Shown: positions 7,930 through 18,112, numbered from the stretch's first letter. The stretch: DNA of 57,080 nucleotides from Clostridium sp. 27_14 (GCA_001916035.1 MNRQ01000020.1:150969-208048); one strand, 5' to 3'. Program-made: numbers and translations. Notes: a model not told the origin generated them from the sequence alone.

Positions 7930-9966
7930 CTAACCTGAAAAATACTCATCAATACAACCAATCAACTCCCCCTTAACTTCCTCAATATCCTTTCCCTCAA
8001 CCTGAGCACCAGCCAAAGTAATATGGCCACCACCCCCAAGTTTCTCAAGAATAACCTGAACATTAACATCACCAATAGAGCGACCACTAATACAAACCTT
8101 ATCACCCATATCGCCAAGAACAAAAGAAGCAGTAATATCGCTAATAGTAAGAAGTTCATCAGCCGCCTTAGCACAAACAATACTAGTATCCTTCTCCCTT
8201 TTAGGATTAATAGCAATAGCAACAGAATCATTAACTATTTCAGCCGACTTAACAATAGCAGCAATCTTATTAAAGCTAATCAAATCGCTCTTGAACCACT
8301 TTTTAACACGAATAATATCAACACCACATTTACGCAAATAAGCCGCAGCCTCAAAAGTTCTAACGCCAGTCTTAAACGTAAAATTCTTAGTATCCATCAT
8401 AATACCCGCATACAAGCTCTCCGCCTCAATAGTTTTCAAAACAACATTTGTATCAGTATACTGCAAAAGTTCTGTAACTAGTTCAGCAGCAGAAGAAGCA
8501 TAAACCTCTTGAAAAGTTAATGTTGCATCTTCTATATAATCAGCACTTCTTCTATGATGATCTATAATAACAATTTTTTTAATTTTTTCTAGCAATTCTG
8601 ATGATTCAACATAATTTTTCTTATGAGTATCAACAATTACTAACAACGTATTTTCCTCAACATTTTCAATTGCTACTTCCTTACTAATTAAAACATCTTC
8701 ATATTCCGGATCTTTTGCCAATTCTTCCTTAAAATTATCTAAAGCTGTCCCAATACTACTATTTATAATATATGCATTTTTATTCATACTTTTAGCCAAA
8801 CGATAAATCCCCATACTTGAACCCATTGCATCAATATCAGGATTTGTATGTCCCATTATCATAACTTTATCAGATTCTTTTATCAAATTTTCCAAAGCAT
8901 GAGCAACAACTCTTGCCTTTACTTTAGTACGTTTTTCCACTTCTTGTGCTCTTCCTCCAAAGAATCGATAAATATCATTCTCTCTAATTACAGCCTGATC
9001 TCCACCTCTACCAAGTACTAAATCCATAGCCACTTGTGCTGATTTATATTTATCTCTATTTGTATCACCTTCATTAGAAACCGCTATACTTAAAGTAAAC
9101 TGAACCTTTTCTCTAGTATCTACTTCCTTAATTTTATCTAGAATACTAAATTTATCTTCTTTCATATTTTTCAAATAACGTTGTTCAAATACACATACAT
9201 ATCTATCTCTATCAGATTTTATAAGAACTCCATTTGATTCATTTACCCACTCATAAACTGCTTTATCAATTTCAGCTATTATTTGTGGCTTTTCTTCACT
9301 ATCCAATAACTGCATATTTTCTTCATAATTATCTATCATAATTATTTCCACACATGAACGTGTATCTTGATATTTTTGTTTTAATGCCAAATTCTCTGTT
9401 ATATCTATAAAATATAGCATTAGCATATACTCATTTTGTGTTTTCTTTTGGTCATTTCTAGAGTTTACATATTTTCCAGATACTCTATATGTTTTATCTC
9501 CTATAACCACTTGTCTTTCTACTAATTGACTAGTTTTTGCATGTTTTACTCCATGTTGTTGTTCTTCTTTTTTATCCTTTATATCTTTTTTTATTTCTAT
9601 TATTAAATCATCCAAATATGGATTCATATCTATTTTTTCAAATTCAGATACAAATTTTGAACTTCTCCATATTATATTTCCATCTGTTTCTAATACTATT
9701 AATGGAAATGGTGAATTTATTAATGTACTCTTTGCTGCAGTATCTACACTTAACATTAAATCTTGTAATTTCTCTGATATTTCATTTTTTCTTTTGTTGT
9801 TTGCAAAATATGCATACCATAGCACTAATACATACATTATAACAGATGGTATTATCATTTTGTTATTCTGTACACTTATTGCTATTAGTAATATTAATAT
9901 TATTACTAAATATATCTTTGTCCTTGATACTAATTTATCAAAAAACTTTCTATTCGTACTTTGCAT
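7930..9966 (-). CDS. gdpP: Cyclic-di-AMP phosphodiesterase GdpP (DHH family)
   Basis: At 678 residues it fits the GdpP/YybT family, which hydrolyses c-di-AMP at the membrane. It has two N-terminal transmembrane helices (about 17-34 and 37-54), a PAS-like domain (about 65-190), a degenerate GGDEF domain (about 195-325), then the DHH domain with GHTNPDIDAMGSSMGIYR and VIIDHHRRSADYI, and the DHHA1 motif GGGGHITLAGAQ. The GGDEF signature is replaced by RGGDQAV, as usual in this family. The gene is followed by rplI and dnaB. The last ~590 bp prefer G- and T-ending codons more than the middle of the gene. Confidence 0.95.
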   Translation of the reverse strand: MQSTNRKFFDKLVSRTKIYLVIILILLIAISVQNNKMIIPSVIMYVLVLWYAYFANNKRKNEISEKLQDLMLSVDTAAKSTLINSPFPLIVLETDGNIIWRSSKFVSEFEKIDMNPYLDDLIIEIKKDIKDKKEEQQHGVKHAKTSQLVERQVVIGDKTYRVSGKYVNSRNDQKKTQNEYMLMLYFIDITENLALKQKYQDTRSCVEIIMIDNYEENMQLLDSEEKPQIIAEIDKAVYEWVNESNGVLIKSDRDRYVCVFEQRYLKNMKEDKFSILDKIKEVDTREKVQFTLSIAVSNEGDTNRDKYKSAQVAMDLVLGRGGDQAVIRENDIYRFFGGRAQEVEKRTKVKARVVAHALENLIKESDKVMIMGHTNPDIDAMGSSMGIYRLAKSMNKNAYIINSSIGTALDNFKEELAKDPEYEDVLISKEVAIENVEENTLLVIVDTHKKNYVESSELLEKIKKIVIIDHHRRSADYIEDATLTFQEVYASSAAELVTELLQYTDTNVVLKTIEAESLYAGIMMDTKNFTFKTGVRTFEAAAYLRKCGVDIIRVKKWFKSDLISFNKIAAIVKSAEIVNDSVAIAINPKREKDTSIVCAKAADELLTISDITASFVLGDMGDKVCISGRSIGDVNVQVILEKLGGGGHITLAGAQVEGKDIEEVKGELIGCIDEYFSG

Positions 9967-9985
9967 TACAACTCTCCTTTAATTT

Positions 9986-10198
9986 TTATTTTACATTTTG
10001 ATATTCTTCTTCCATTCTGTCTGTGCTTACATTATAAGCCTCTTGAATTGCTTTTATTTCCTTTTCTTGTGAATTTGATTTGTTCGTTCCTATTATATAT
10101 AAATTAATAAAAACTGCTATTATGACAAAAAAACTTGCAATAACTAATACTGTTATTGAACCTTTTTCTTTTTTTATTTCATTTCTTAATTTTTTCAT
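9986..10198 (-). CDS. Small single-pass membrane protein of unknown function
   Basis: The protein is about 70 residues: a basic N-terminus (MKKLRNEIKKEKGSI), a transmembrane helix (TVLVIASFFVIIAVFINLYI) and a charged tail with many Glu and Gln. The KGSIT-then-helix pattern recalls the N-termini of clostridial pilin- or TadE-like proteins, but there is not enough to assign it. I take the ATG at 10196-10198, preceded by GGGTGATAAGCAT; the upstream GTG overlaps that ribosome binding site. It ends 19 bp before gdpP and is the first gene of the gdpP-rplI-dnaB transcript. Confidence 0.65.
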   Translation of the reverse strand: MKKLRNEIKKEKGSITVLVIASFFVIIAVFINLYIIGTNKSNSQEKEIKAIQEAYNVSTDRMEEEYQNVK

Positions 10199-10216
10199 AT
10201 GCTTATCACCCACTAT

Positions 10217-10245
10217 ATTTTACTATAAAACATAAAAAAAATCAA
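10217..10245 (-). promoter_or_regulatory. Sigma-A promoter of the gdpP operon
   Basis: On the minus strand TTGATT (10240-10245) and TAAAAT (10217-10222) are 17 nt apart, just upstream of the small membrane protein gene and just past the rpoC terminator. Confidence 0.6.
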
Positions 10246-10292
10246 TAAAATTTTAGTTTTATTAATTCTTACACAACATCTATATCTATTGT

Positions 10293-10333
10293 TAAAAAGA
10301 ACTTTTTGAGATAAATCTCAAAAAGTTCTTTTT
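10293..10333 (-). terminator. Intrinsic terminator after rpoC
   Basis: AAAAAGAACTTTTTGAGA and TCTCAAAAAGTTCTTTTT form an 18-bp stem with a 4-nt loop and a T run. It starts 2-3 nt after the rpoC stop codon, so the rpoBC transcript ends here. Confidence 0.92.
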
Positions 10334-10335
10334 AA

Positions 10336-13300
10336 TTATTCTGCAACATCTTCTGTTTCAGGTTGAATTTCAGTATTAATCTTAATATCTTGATATTTTT
10401 TCATACCAGTACCTGCTGGAATCAATTTACCAATAATAACATTTTCCTTTAATCCAACTAAATCATCAACCTTACCTTTAACCGCAGCTTCTGTTAAAAC
10501 TCTTGTTGTTTCTTGGAAAGAAGCAGCAGATAAGAAACTTTCTGTAGCAAGAGATGCTTTAGTAATACCTAAAAGAACACGTTTACCAGTAGCTGGTCTC
10601 TTTCCTTCCTCAATTGCTTGAGCATTTTTATCAGCAAACTCATACATATCAATTAATGAACCTGGGAACATATCTGTATCACCATTATCATCAATTCTAA
10701 CTTTTTTAAGCATTTGTCTACCAATAACCTCAATATGTTTATCATTTATATCAACACCTTGGTTTCTATAAACTTTTTGAACTTCAGAAATCAAGTATTC
10801 ATAAACACCTTCTGGTCCTTTAATAGCAAGAATTTCAGCTGGATTAATAGAACCTTCAATTAACGGTTGAGCTACTTCTACCATATCACCATCATGAACT
10901 TTCATTTTTGAACCAAATGGAATTGTATATGTTCTAGCATCATCTTTGCCAGTAACAACAACTTCTTTTTTCTTTTTAGTTTCCTTAATTTTAACAACAC
11001 CAGCAATTTCAGAAATAATTGCTAATCCCTTTGGTTTTCTAGCTTCAAATAACTCTTCAACTCTAGGAAGACCCTGTGTAATATCAGCAACACCAGCAAC
11101 ACCACCAGAGTGGATAGTTCTCATTGTCAACTGTGTACCAGGCTCACCTATAGATTGAGCTGCTATAATACCTACAGATTCACCAATAGATACTAAATCT
11201 CTTCTAGCTAATCCCATACCATAACATTTTTGACAAACACCATGTTTAGAATGACATCCTAAAACAGAACGAACTTCTAGTTTTTCTATTCCAGCAGCTA
11301 TTATTCTATCCGCAATAGCTTCTGTTATCATAGTATCATTATCAATAATTAATTCATTAGTATTTGGATCTATAACATCATTAACTGCATATCTACCAAT
11401 TAATCTTTCTTGCATTTTTTCAATTATTTGATTTCCATCTTTAATATCATAAATTATAATACCTTCTTTTGTACCACAATCTCTTTCTCTAACAATAATG
11501 TCTTGAGAAACATCAACCAATCTTCTTGTTAAATATCCTGAATCGGCTGTTCTTAAAGCTGTATCAGAAAGTCCTTTTCTAGCACCATGTGCAGAAATAA
11601 AGTATTCCAAAGCATCTAATCCATCTGCAAAAGATGATTTAATTGGAATTTCTACTGCTTTACCTGTTGTACTAGCCATCAAACCTCTCATACCAGCAAT
11701 TTGACGTAACTGGTTCATATTACCACGGGCTCCAGACTTAACCATCATATAAATTGGGTTTAAATCATCAAAGTTGTCTTCCATTGCCTTACTAACATCA
11801 TTAGTAGCTTTGTCCCAAACTTTGATAACAGCATTATAACGCTCTTCGTTTGTTATCAAACCACGTGTATATTGTTTTCTAATTGTTTCAACCTTTTGGT
11901 CTGCTTCTTTCAATATATCTTTTTTAGCTGGTGGCACTTTTACATCACTCATAGAGAATGTAATACCTGCTAATGTAGAATACTTGAATCCTAAAGCCTT
12001 GATATAATCTATAACTTCAGCTGATTCTGTTAGGCCATGTAATCTAATAACTCTTTCTATAATTGTCCCCATTGATTTTTTCATAACTGGGAAATCTATT
12101 TCATATTGGAATGGATCTTCTTCTCTATTTATAAATCCTAAATCTTGTGGAATTCCTTGGTTAAAGATAATTCTTCCAACACTTGTTTCAATTTTCTTTG
12201 TTTTCATTTCGCCATTAATTTCTTTAGTAATTCTAACAAAAATCTTAGCATGAATATCTACATCATGATTTTCAAAAGCCATTATTGCTTCATCTGGATC
12301 ACGGAAATATGTACCTTCTCCTTTTTCTCCATCTAAAGTCATTGTTAAATAATAACTTCCTAAAATCATGTCTAGTCTAGGAACTGCAACTGGTTTACCA
12401 TCTTGTGGTTTTAACAAGTTGTTTGTAGATAACATTAAATATCTTGCTTCTGATTGTGCTTCTAATGATAATGGTAAATGGATAGCCATTTGGTCACCAT
12501 CAAAGTCAGCATTAAATGCTTCACAAACAAGTGGGTGAAGTTTAATTGCTCTACCCTCTACTAATACTGGTTCAAATGCTTGAATACCAAGTCTATGTAG
12601 TGTTGGAGCACGGTTTAACATTACAGGATGATCTTTTATAACATCTTCCAATATTCCCCAAACTTCTGGATTTAGTCTTTCTACCATTCTTTTTGCATTT
12701 TTGATATTTTGAGCTAAACCTCTTCCTACTAATTCTTTCATAACAAAAGGTTTAAATAATTCTACTGCCATTTCTTTAGGTAATCCACATTGATATATTT
12801 TTAGTTCTGGTCCTACAACTATAACAGAACGTCCAGAATAGTCAACACGCTTTCCTAACAAGTTTTGACGGAAACGTCCTTGTTTACCTTTTAACATATC
12901 TGATAAAGATTTTAAAGGTCTATTTCCTGCACCTGTAACAGGTCTTCCACGTCTACCATTATCAATTAAAGCATCAACTGATTCTTGTAACATACGTTTT
13001 TCATTACGTACAATTATTTCTGGAGCTCCTAATTCTAATAAACGTTTCAATCTGTTATTTCTATTTATAACTCTACGATATAAATCATTTAAGTCAGATG
13101 TTGCAAAACGTCCACCATCTAATTGTACCATAGGTCTTAATTCTGGTGGTATAACAGGAACAACACCCATTATCATCCATTCTGGTCTATTTCCAGAAAT
13201 TCTAAATGATTCTACTGTATCCAATCTTTTTATATATTTACTTCTTTTTTGTTCACTTGCTTTTTCAATATCTTTTTTAATAGAAGCTGATAATTTATCT

Positions 13301-13854
13301 AAATCAATTTCTTCTAATAATTTTTTAAGTGCTTCTGCACCCATTTGAGCTTTAAATGATCCTTTTCCGTATTTTTCTTCTGCTTCATGATATTCTTTTT
13401 CTGTAAGAACTTGACATTTTTCCAATCCTGATGTTCCTTTGTCAACAACAATATATGATGCAAAATAAACAACTTTTTCTAAGTTTCTTGGAGAAACATC
13501 TAACATTAAAGCAATTCTACTTGGAATTCCTTTAAAATACCATATATGTGCAACAGGTGCTGCAAGCTCAATATGTCCCATTCTTTCACGTCTAACTTTA
13601 GCTTTAGTTACCTCTACACCACAACGGTCACAGACAATTCCTTTATAACGTACTCTTTTATATTTACCACAATGACATTCCCAGTCTTTTGTTGGTCCAA
13701 ATATTCTTTCACAAAATAAACCATCTTTTTCTGGTTTTAATGTTCTATAATTTATAGTCTCAGGTTTTTTAACTTCTCCTTTTGACCATTCTCTTATTTT
13801 TTCATCTGATGCAATACCTATTTTTAATTTATTAAAAATATCTAATTCGTCCAC
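10336..13854 (-). CDS. rpoC: DNA-directed RNA polymerase subunit beta'
   Basis: The 1172-residue catalytic subunit has the N-terminal zinc site CHCGKYKRVRYKGIVCDRCG, the active-site NADFDGDQMAIH that binds Mg2+, the second zinc cluster (CGTKEG to CHSKHGVCQKCYG), and the C-terminal ATESFLSAASFQETTRVLTE. I place the start at GTG 13852-13854 (protein begins with DELDIFNKLKIGIASDEKIR), seven nt after GGGAG; the longer open frame adds 25 unconserved residues. It lies 115 bp after rpoB and ends at a strong terminator. No rpsL/rpsG follows, unlike most bacteria. Confidence 0.97.
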   Translation of the reverse strand: MDELDIFNKLKIGIASDEKIREWSKGEVKKPETINYRTLKPEKDGLFCERIFGPTKDWECHCGKYKRVRYKGIVCDRCGVEVTKAKVRRERMGHIELAAPVAHIWYFKGIPSRIALMLDVSPRNLEKVVYFASYIVVDKGTSGLEKCQVLTEKEYHEAEEKYGKGSFKAQMGAEALKKLLEEIDLDKLSASIKKDIEKASEQKRSKYIKRLDTVESFRISGNRPEWMIMGVVPVIPPELRPMVQLDGGRFATSDLNDLYRRVINRNNRLKRLLELGAPEIIVRNEKRMLQESVDALIDNGRRGRPVTGAGNRPLKSLSDMLKGKQGRFRQNLLGKRVDYSGRSVIVVGPELKIYQCGLPKEMAVELFKPFVMKELVGRGLAQNIKNAKRMVERLNPEVWGILEDVIKDHPVMLNRAPTLHRLGIQAFEPVLVEGRAIKLHPLVCEAFNADFDGDQMAIHLPLSLEAQSEARYLMLSTNNLLKPQDGKPVAVPRLDMILGSYYLTMTLDGEKGEGTYFRDPDEAIMAFENHDVDIHAKIFVRITKEINGEMKTKKIETSVGRIIFNQGIPQDLGFINREEDPFQYEIDFPVMKKSMGTIIERVIRLHGLTESAEVIDYIKALGFKYSTLAGITFSMSDVKVPPAKKDILKEADQKVETIRKQYTRGLITNEERYNAVIKVWDKATNDVSKAMEDNFDDLNPIYMMVKSGARGNMNQLRQIAGMRGLMASTTGKAVEIPIKSSFADGLDALEYFISAHGARKGLSDTALRTADSGYLTRRLVDVSQDIIVRERDCGTKEGIIIYDIKDGNQIIEKMQERLIGRYAVNDVIDPNTNELIIDNDTMITEAIADRIIAAGIEKLEVRSVLGCHSKHGVCQKCYGMGLARRDLVSIGESVGIIAAQSIGEPGTQLTMRTIHSGGVAGVADITQGLPRVEELFEARKPKGLAIISEIAGVVKIKETKKKKEVVVTGKDDARTYTIPFGSKMKVHDGDMVEVAQPLIEGSINPAEILAIKGPEGVYEYLISEVQKVYRNQGVDINDKHIEVIGRQMLKKVRIDDNGDTDMFPGSLIDMYEFADKNAQAIEEGKRPATGKRVLLGITKASLATESFLSAASFQETTRVLTEAAVKGKVDDLVGLKENVIIGKLIPAGTGMKKYQDIKINTEIQPETEDVAE

Positions 13855-13969
13855 AACTTTTCTCCCTTCAAATATCTTACATTTGGGTAATTTTGGAACA
13901 GAATACAAGACTAACCACTGCTCGGACAATTCCCTCCTGTCGCTTGCACGCTTTCCAAAATTTATTTAG

Positions 13970-16900
13970 TTATATAATATCATTTTCGTCATCTAGATTA
14001 TCATCAGCTAAATCACTATCAAAAATGTCTTCTTCTCCTTCATCTCCTAAGTCTCCAAAAAGTTCATCACTTTCTTCGTCTTCTAGCTCAATATCATCAT
14101 TTTCTAGAGATTCATCCATATATCCATCTTCTAAATCATCTGCTGCAATAACTTCATCTTCATTCATTATTTTTTTATCATTATCTGGATTATAGTCTAT
14201 ACCATCATCTATACTTTCTTTTAATTCAAGTTCTTTATTATCTTCTGAATATAAACGTACATCTAATCCTAAAGATTGTAATTCTTTAATTAAAACCTTA
14301 AAACTTTCTGGAACACCTGGTTCAGGTATATTTTCACCTTTAACAATAGCCTCATAAGTTTTAACACGTCCAACAACATCATCTGATTTTACAGTAAGCA
14401 TTTCTTGTAATGTATAAGCTGCACCATAAGCTTCTAATGCCCAAACTTCCATCTCTCCAAAACGTTGTCCACCAAATTGAGCTTTACCACCAAGTGGTTG
14501 TTGAGTAACTAATGAGTATGGTCCTGTTGAACGAGCATGTATTTTATCATCTACTAAATGGTGTAATTTTAACATATACATAACACCAACTGTACATGGT
14601 TTTGCGAAAGGATCACCTGTTCTACCATCATATAAAATAGATTTTCCATCTTTGCTCATTCCAGCTTTTTCTAATAATTCTTCAACATCTTGTTGTGTAG
14701 CACCATCAAATACTGGTGTTGAAACATGCCAACCTAATGCTTTTGCAGCTCCACCTAAGTGAACTTCCAAAATTTGTCCTAAGTTCATACGAGAAGGAAC
14801 ACCTAATGGGTTTAATAAAATATCTATTGGTGTACCATCTGGTAAGAATGGCATATCTTCTTCTGGTAAAACTCTTGAAATAACACCTTTGTTACCATGA
14901 CGTCCAGCCATTTTATCACCTACAGAGATTTTTCTCTTTGTAGCAATATAACAACGAATTATTTGATTTACACCAGGTCCCAATTCATCTGAATTGTCTC
15001 TTGTAAATATTTTTACATCAACAATTGTTCCTGCTTCACCATGTGGCACTTTTAATGATGTATCTCTTACTTCCCTTGCTTTTTCTCCAAAGATAGCACG
15101 TAATAATCTTTCTTCTGCTGTTAGTTCTGTTTCTCCTTTTGGAGTAACTTTACCAACTAATATATCTCCTGGTCTAACTTCTGCACCAATTCTGATAATA
15201 CCATTTTCATCTAAGTCTTTTAATACATCATCACCAACATTTGGTATATCTCTTGTTATTTCTTCTGGTCCTAATTTTGTATCACGACATTCACAGTCAT
15301 ATTCTTCTATATGTATAGATGTGAATACATCTTCTTTTACTAATCTTTCATTTAATAAAATAGCATCTTCGTAGTTGTAACCTTCCCATGTTGAGAAAGC
15401 AACTACACAGTTTTTACCAAGTGACATTTCTCCATCTTTTGTTGATGGTCCATCAGCTATAGCATCACCTTTTTTAACTATTTCCCCATTTTTTACAATT
15501 GGTCTTTGATTTATACATGTTCCACCATTTGTTCTTTTGAACTTACGTAATTTATGGATAACTGTTTTTCCATTATTATATTTCATAGTGATGGCATCAC
15601 CTGTTACTTTTTTAACAACACCATCATCTTCTGCTAAAATTAATATTCCTGAATCTTTTGCTGCTCTGTACTCAATTCCTGTTCCAACAATTGGTCTTTC
15701 TGTAATCATAAGTGGTACAGCTTGACGTTGCATGTTTGCACCCATTAAAGATCTTTTTGCATCATCATGTTCCAAGAATGGAATCATTGCTGCAGCAATT
15801 GATACTAATTGTTTTGGAGAAACATCAACATATTGAACTTGATTTTTATCAACTTCTATTATGTCATTTCTATAACGAACTCTAATTCTATCATTTATAA
15901 ATTCTCCATTTTCATCCATTGGCTCTGATGCTTGAGCAATTATATAATTATCTTCAACATCTGCACTCATATATTCTACAATATCTGTAGCTCTATGTGT
16001 TTCTGGATCTATTTTTCTATATGGTGTTTCTATAAATCCATATTCATTTATACTTGCAAATGATGAAAGCGCTGATATAAGTCCAATGTTTGGTCCTTCT
16101 GGTGATTCAATTGGGCATAATCTACCATAATGTGTATAGTGAACGTCACGAACCTCGAATCCAGCTCTTTCTCTTGTTAAACCACCAGGTCCTAATGCTG
16201 AAATTCTTCTTTTATGTGTTAATTCAGAAAGTGGGTTTGTTTGGTCCATAAATTGTGATAATTGTGAACTTCCAAAGAATTCACGAATAGCAGATGTTAT
16301 AGGTTTTGTATTAATTAATGTTTGTGGTGTTACTACATCTAAATCTTGAATTGTCATTCTTTCACGAACAACTCTTTCAAGTCTTGCTAAACCAATTCTA
16401 AATTGATTTTGTAAAAGTTCACCTACACAACGGATTCTACGATTTGCTAAGTGATCTATATCATCTTTTTTACCTAAGCCATGTGATAAATTTAATAAAA
16501 AGTTAATTGATGCTATCATATCTTCTGTTGTGATATGTTTTGGTACTAATTCTTCAATTCTTTCTTTTAACATTTTTACTAAATTTTCTTCTGGTGTATT
16601 ATCTACTATATTTTTTAATACTGCATAATTTACATTTTCTTTTAAATGTAAGCTACTTAAATCAACATTTGGTAAAACTTTGTGTGCATTTACTGTACCA
16701 TTACCAATAACTCTGATTTTTCTTTCTCCTACTAAAATATCTACAATATTAATTCCTGAATTTTGGATATCTTCTGCAACTTCTTCTGTTATGATTTCTC
16801 CTGCTTGTACAAAAACTTCTCCTGTTTCACTATCCATAATATCATTTGCAGCTACTTTTCCTTTAATTCTTCCTGCTAGTCCTAATTTTTGGTTAAATTT

Positions 16901-17722
16901 ATATCTACCAACTTTTGCTAGGTCATATCTTCTATTATCATAAAATAATCCATTAAATAAACTTCTTGCAGCTTCTACTGTTGGTAATTCTCCTGGTCTT
17001 AATTTTTTGTATATTTCTATTAATGCTTCATCTTGGTCTTTTATTGGATCTTTTGATATAGTTGTTGTTATTAAATCTTCTTCTCCAAATAGTTCTCTTA
17101 TTTGGTCATCTGTAACTATTCCTATTGCTCTTAATAATGTTGTGATTGGAACTTTTCTTGTTCTGTCTACACGTACCCAGAATATATCATTCCCGTCTGT
17201 TTCATATTCTAGCCATGCTCCTCTTAATGGCATTACTGTTGATGTATATGTTTTCTTCCCTGTTTTTGTATCAAATATTTCGTCATAGTAACATCCTGGT
17301 GAACGTACTAATTGGCTTACTACAACTCTTTCTGCTCCATTGATTACAAATGTTCCACTGTCTGTCATTAAAGGGAAATCTCCTAAATAGATTTCTTGTT
17401 CTTTTATTTCTCCTGTTTCACGGTTGATTAATCTTACTTTTACATGTAATCTTGTAGAATATGTAGCATCTCTTTCTTTTGCTTCTTCTAGTGTGTATTT
17501 TGTTTTTTCTTCCATGTAATAATCAAAAAACTCAAGAACTAGATTACCTGAATAGTCTTCGATTGGTGAAATGTCTTTTAATACTTCTCCTAATCCTTCT
17601 TCTATAAACCAGTCATAAGAATCTTTTTGTACTTTAATTAGGTTTGGCATTTCAATAAAATCTCCAACTTTGGCAAAATCTTTTCTTGAGGCTTTTTCAT
17701 ATTGGATATCGCGTATTTTCAA
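13970..17722 (-). CDS. rpoB: DNA-directed RNA polymerase subunit beta
   Basis: The 1250-residue protein has the rifampicin-binding region FGSSQLSQFMDQTNPLSELT followed by HKRRISALGPGG, with no common resistance substitution, and the C-terminal GGKAQFGGQRFGEMEVWALE. I take the TTG at 17720-17722 (protein KIRDIQYEKAS after the start), eight nt after AAGGAG; a GTG three codons earlier is inside the ribosome binding site. The last ~70 residues are an extremely acidic Asp/Glu tail ending DDNLDDENDII. rplJ/rplL do not precede it; it has its own promoter and a structured leader. Confidence 0.97.
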   Translation of the reverse strand: MKIRDIQYEKASRKDFAKVGDFIEMPNLIKVQKDSYDWFIEEGLGEVLKDISPIEDYSGNLVLEFFDYYMEEKTKYTLEEAKERDATYSTRLHVKVRLINRETGEIKEQEIYLGDFPLMTDSGTFVINGAERVVVSQLVRSPGCYYDEIFDTKTGKKTYTSTVMPLRGAWLEYETDGNDIFWVRVDRTRKVPITTLLRAIGIVTDDQIRELFGEEDLITTTISKDPIKDQDEALIEIYKKLRPGELPTVEAARSLFNGLFYDNRRYDLAKVGRYKFNQKLGLAGRIKGKVAANDIMDSETGEVFVQAGEIITEEVAEDIQNSGINIVDILVGERKIRVIGNGTVNAHKVLPNVDLSSLHLKENVNYAVLKNIVDNTPEENLVKMLKERIEELVPKHITTEDMIASINFLLNLSHGLGKKDDIDHLANRRIRCVGELLQNQFRIGLARLERVVRERMTIQDLDVVTPQTLINTKPITSAIREFFGSSQLSQFMDQTNPLSELTHKRRISALGPGGLTRERAGFEVRDVHYTHYGRLCPIESPEGPNIGLISALSSFASINEYGFIETPYRKIDPETHRATDIVEYMSADVEDNYIIAQASEPMDENGEFINDRIRVRYRNDIIEVDKNQVQYVDVSPKQLVSIAAAMIPFLEHDDAKRSLMGANMQRQAVPLMITERPIVGTGIEYRAAKDSGILILAEDDGVVKKVTGDAITMKYNNGKTVIHKLRKFKRTNGGTCINQRPIVKNGEIVKKGDAIADGPSTKDGEMSLGKNCVVAFSTWEGYNYEDAILLNERLVKEDVFTSIHIEEYDCECRDTKLGPEEITRDIPNVGDDVLKDLDENGIIRIGAEVRPGDILVGKVTPKGETELTAEERLLRAIFGEKAREVRDTSLKVPHGEAGTIVDVKIFTRDNSDELGPGVNQIIRCYIATKRKISVGDKMAGRHGNKGVISRVLPEEDMPFLPDGTPIDILLNPLGVPSRMNLGQILEVHLGGAAKALGWHVSTPVFDGATQQDVEELLEKAGMSKDGKSILYDGRTGDPFAKPCTVGVMYMLKLHHLVDDKIHARSTGPYSLVTQQPLGGKAQFGGQRFGEMEVWALEAYGAAYTLQEMLTVKSDDVVGRVKTYEAIVKGENIPEPGVPESFKVLIKELQSLGLDVRLYSEDNKELELKESIDDGIDYNPDNDKKIMNEDEVIAADDLEDGYMDESLENDDIELEDEESDELFGDLGDEGEEDIFDSDLADDNLDDENDII

Positions 17723-17770
17723 AAAAATCACTCCTTATTTTTATTTTAGCAGAAATAATTTATTTGATTT

Positions 17771-17844
17771 TAGGAAAAGTCCTTCTTAGAATATAGCTCC
17801 TTTAAGTTACCTAAAATGTCTGCTCTCCATTTTAGATTTTCCTA
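17771..17844 (-). promoter_or_regulatory. Structured 5' leader of rpoB
   Basis: In the ~220-nt untranslated leader, TAGGAAAA (complement of 17837-17844) pairs with TTTTCCTA (complement of 17771-17778) as an outer stem. An inner hairpin CTAAAATG...CATTTTAG (17811-17818 / 17828-17835) has an 8-bp stem and 9-nt loop. The nested layout suggests an RNA control element for polymerase synthesis. It does not match a leader I can name. Confidence 0.4.
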
Positions 17845-17954
17845 CGGTTTTCTATATTTAATTCCTCTTTTCTTAAAATTGAAATCTTTGATTAAAATTT
17901 GTTGATTTTAACTTCTTCGTTTGATTTTAATATTTTTCGTGAAAATTCTTATAT

Positions 17955-17984
17955 ATTATATCAAAAAAATCACTGTTCTGTCAA
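17955..17984 (-). promoter_or_regulatory. Sigma-A promoter of rpoBC
   Basis: On the minus strand TTGACA (17979-17984) and TATAAT (17955-17960) are 18 nt apart. The start would be near 17948, giving a leader of more than 200 nt before the rpoB TTG. Confidence 0.8.
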
Positions 17985-18004
17985 TAGCTAAACAGTGATT
18001 TTTT
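17963..18004. terminator. Terminator-like hairpin overlapping the rpoBC promoter
   Basis: AAAAAAATCACTGTT (17963-17977) pairs with AACAGTGATTTTTT (17991-18004) with a 13-nt loop and T tracts on both sides. The rpoBC -35 box lies in the loop. It lies between two divergent promoters, so it could block antisense transcription in either direction. Confidence 0.7.
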
Positions 18005-18055
18005 ACTTATAAATTCAACGTACACAATAACTTTCTTAATATTTTTAGTAAAAAC

Positions 18056-18084
18056 TTGATTTATAAAATAAAAATCAGTATAAT
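18056..18084 (+). promoter_or_regulatory. Sigma-A promoter for the P-type ATPase
   Basis: TTGATT (18056-18061), 17 nt, TATAAT (18079-18084). The start codon at 18113 is about 22 nt downstream of the likely transcript start. It is divergent from the rpoBC promoter. Confidence 0.7.
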
Positions 18085-18112
18085 TTTGAATGTAAAAAGG
18101 AAAGTGATAAAA

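Noticed and set aside
13855..13929. Longer RpoC start
   Set aside because: The 25 extra residues are not conserved and a good GTG start with GGGAG follows.
13893..14195. Rightward Ser-rich open frame of 100 codons
   Set aside because: It is the antisense of the acidic Asp/Glu tail of RpoB.
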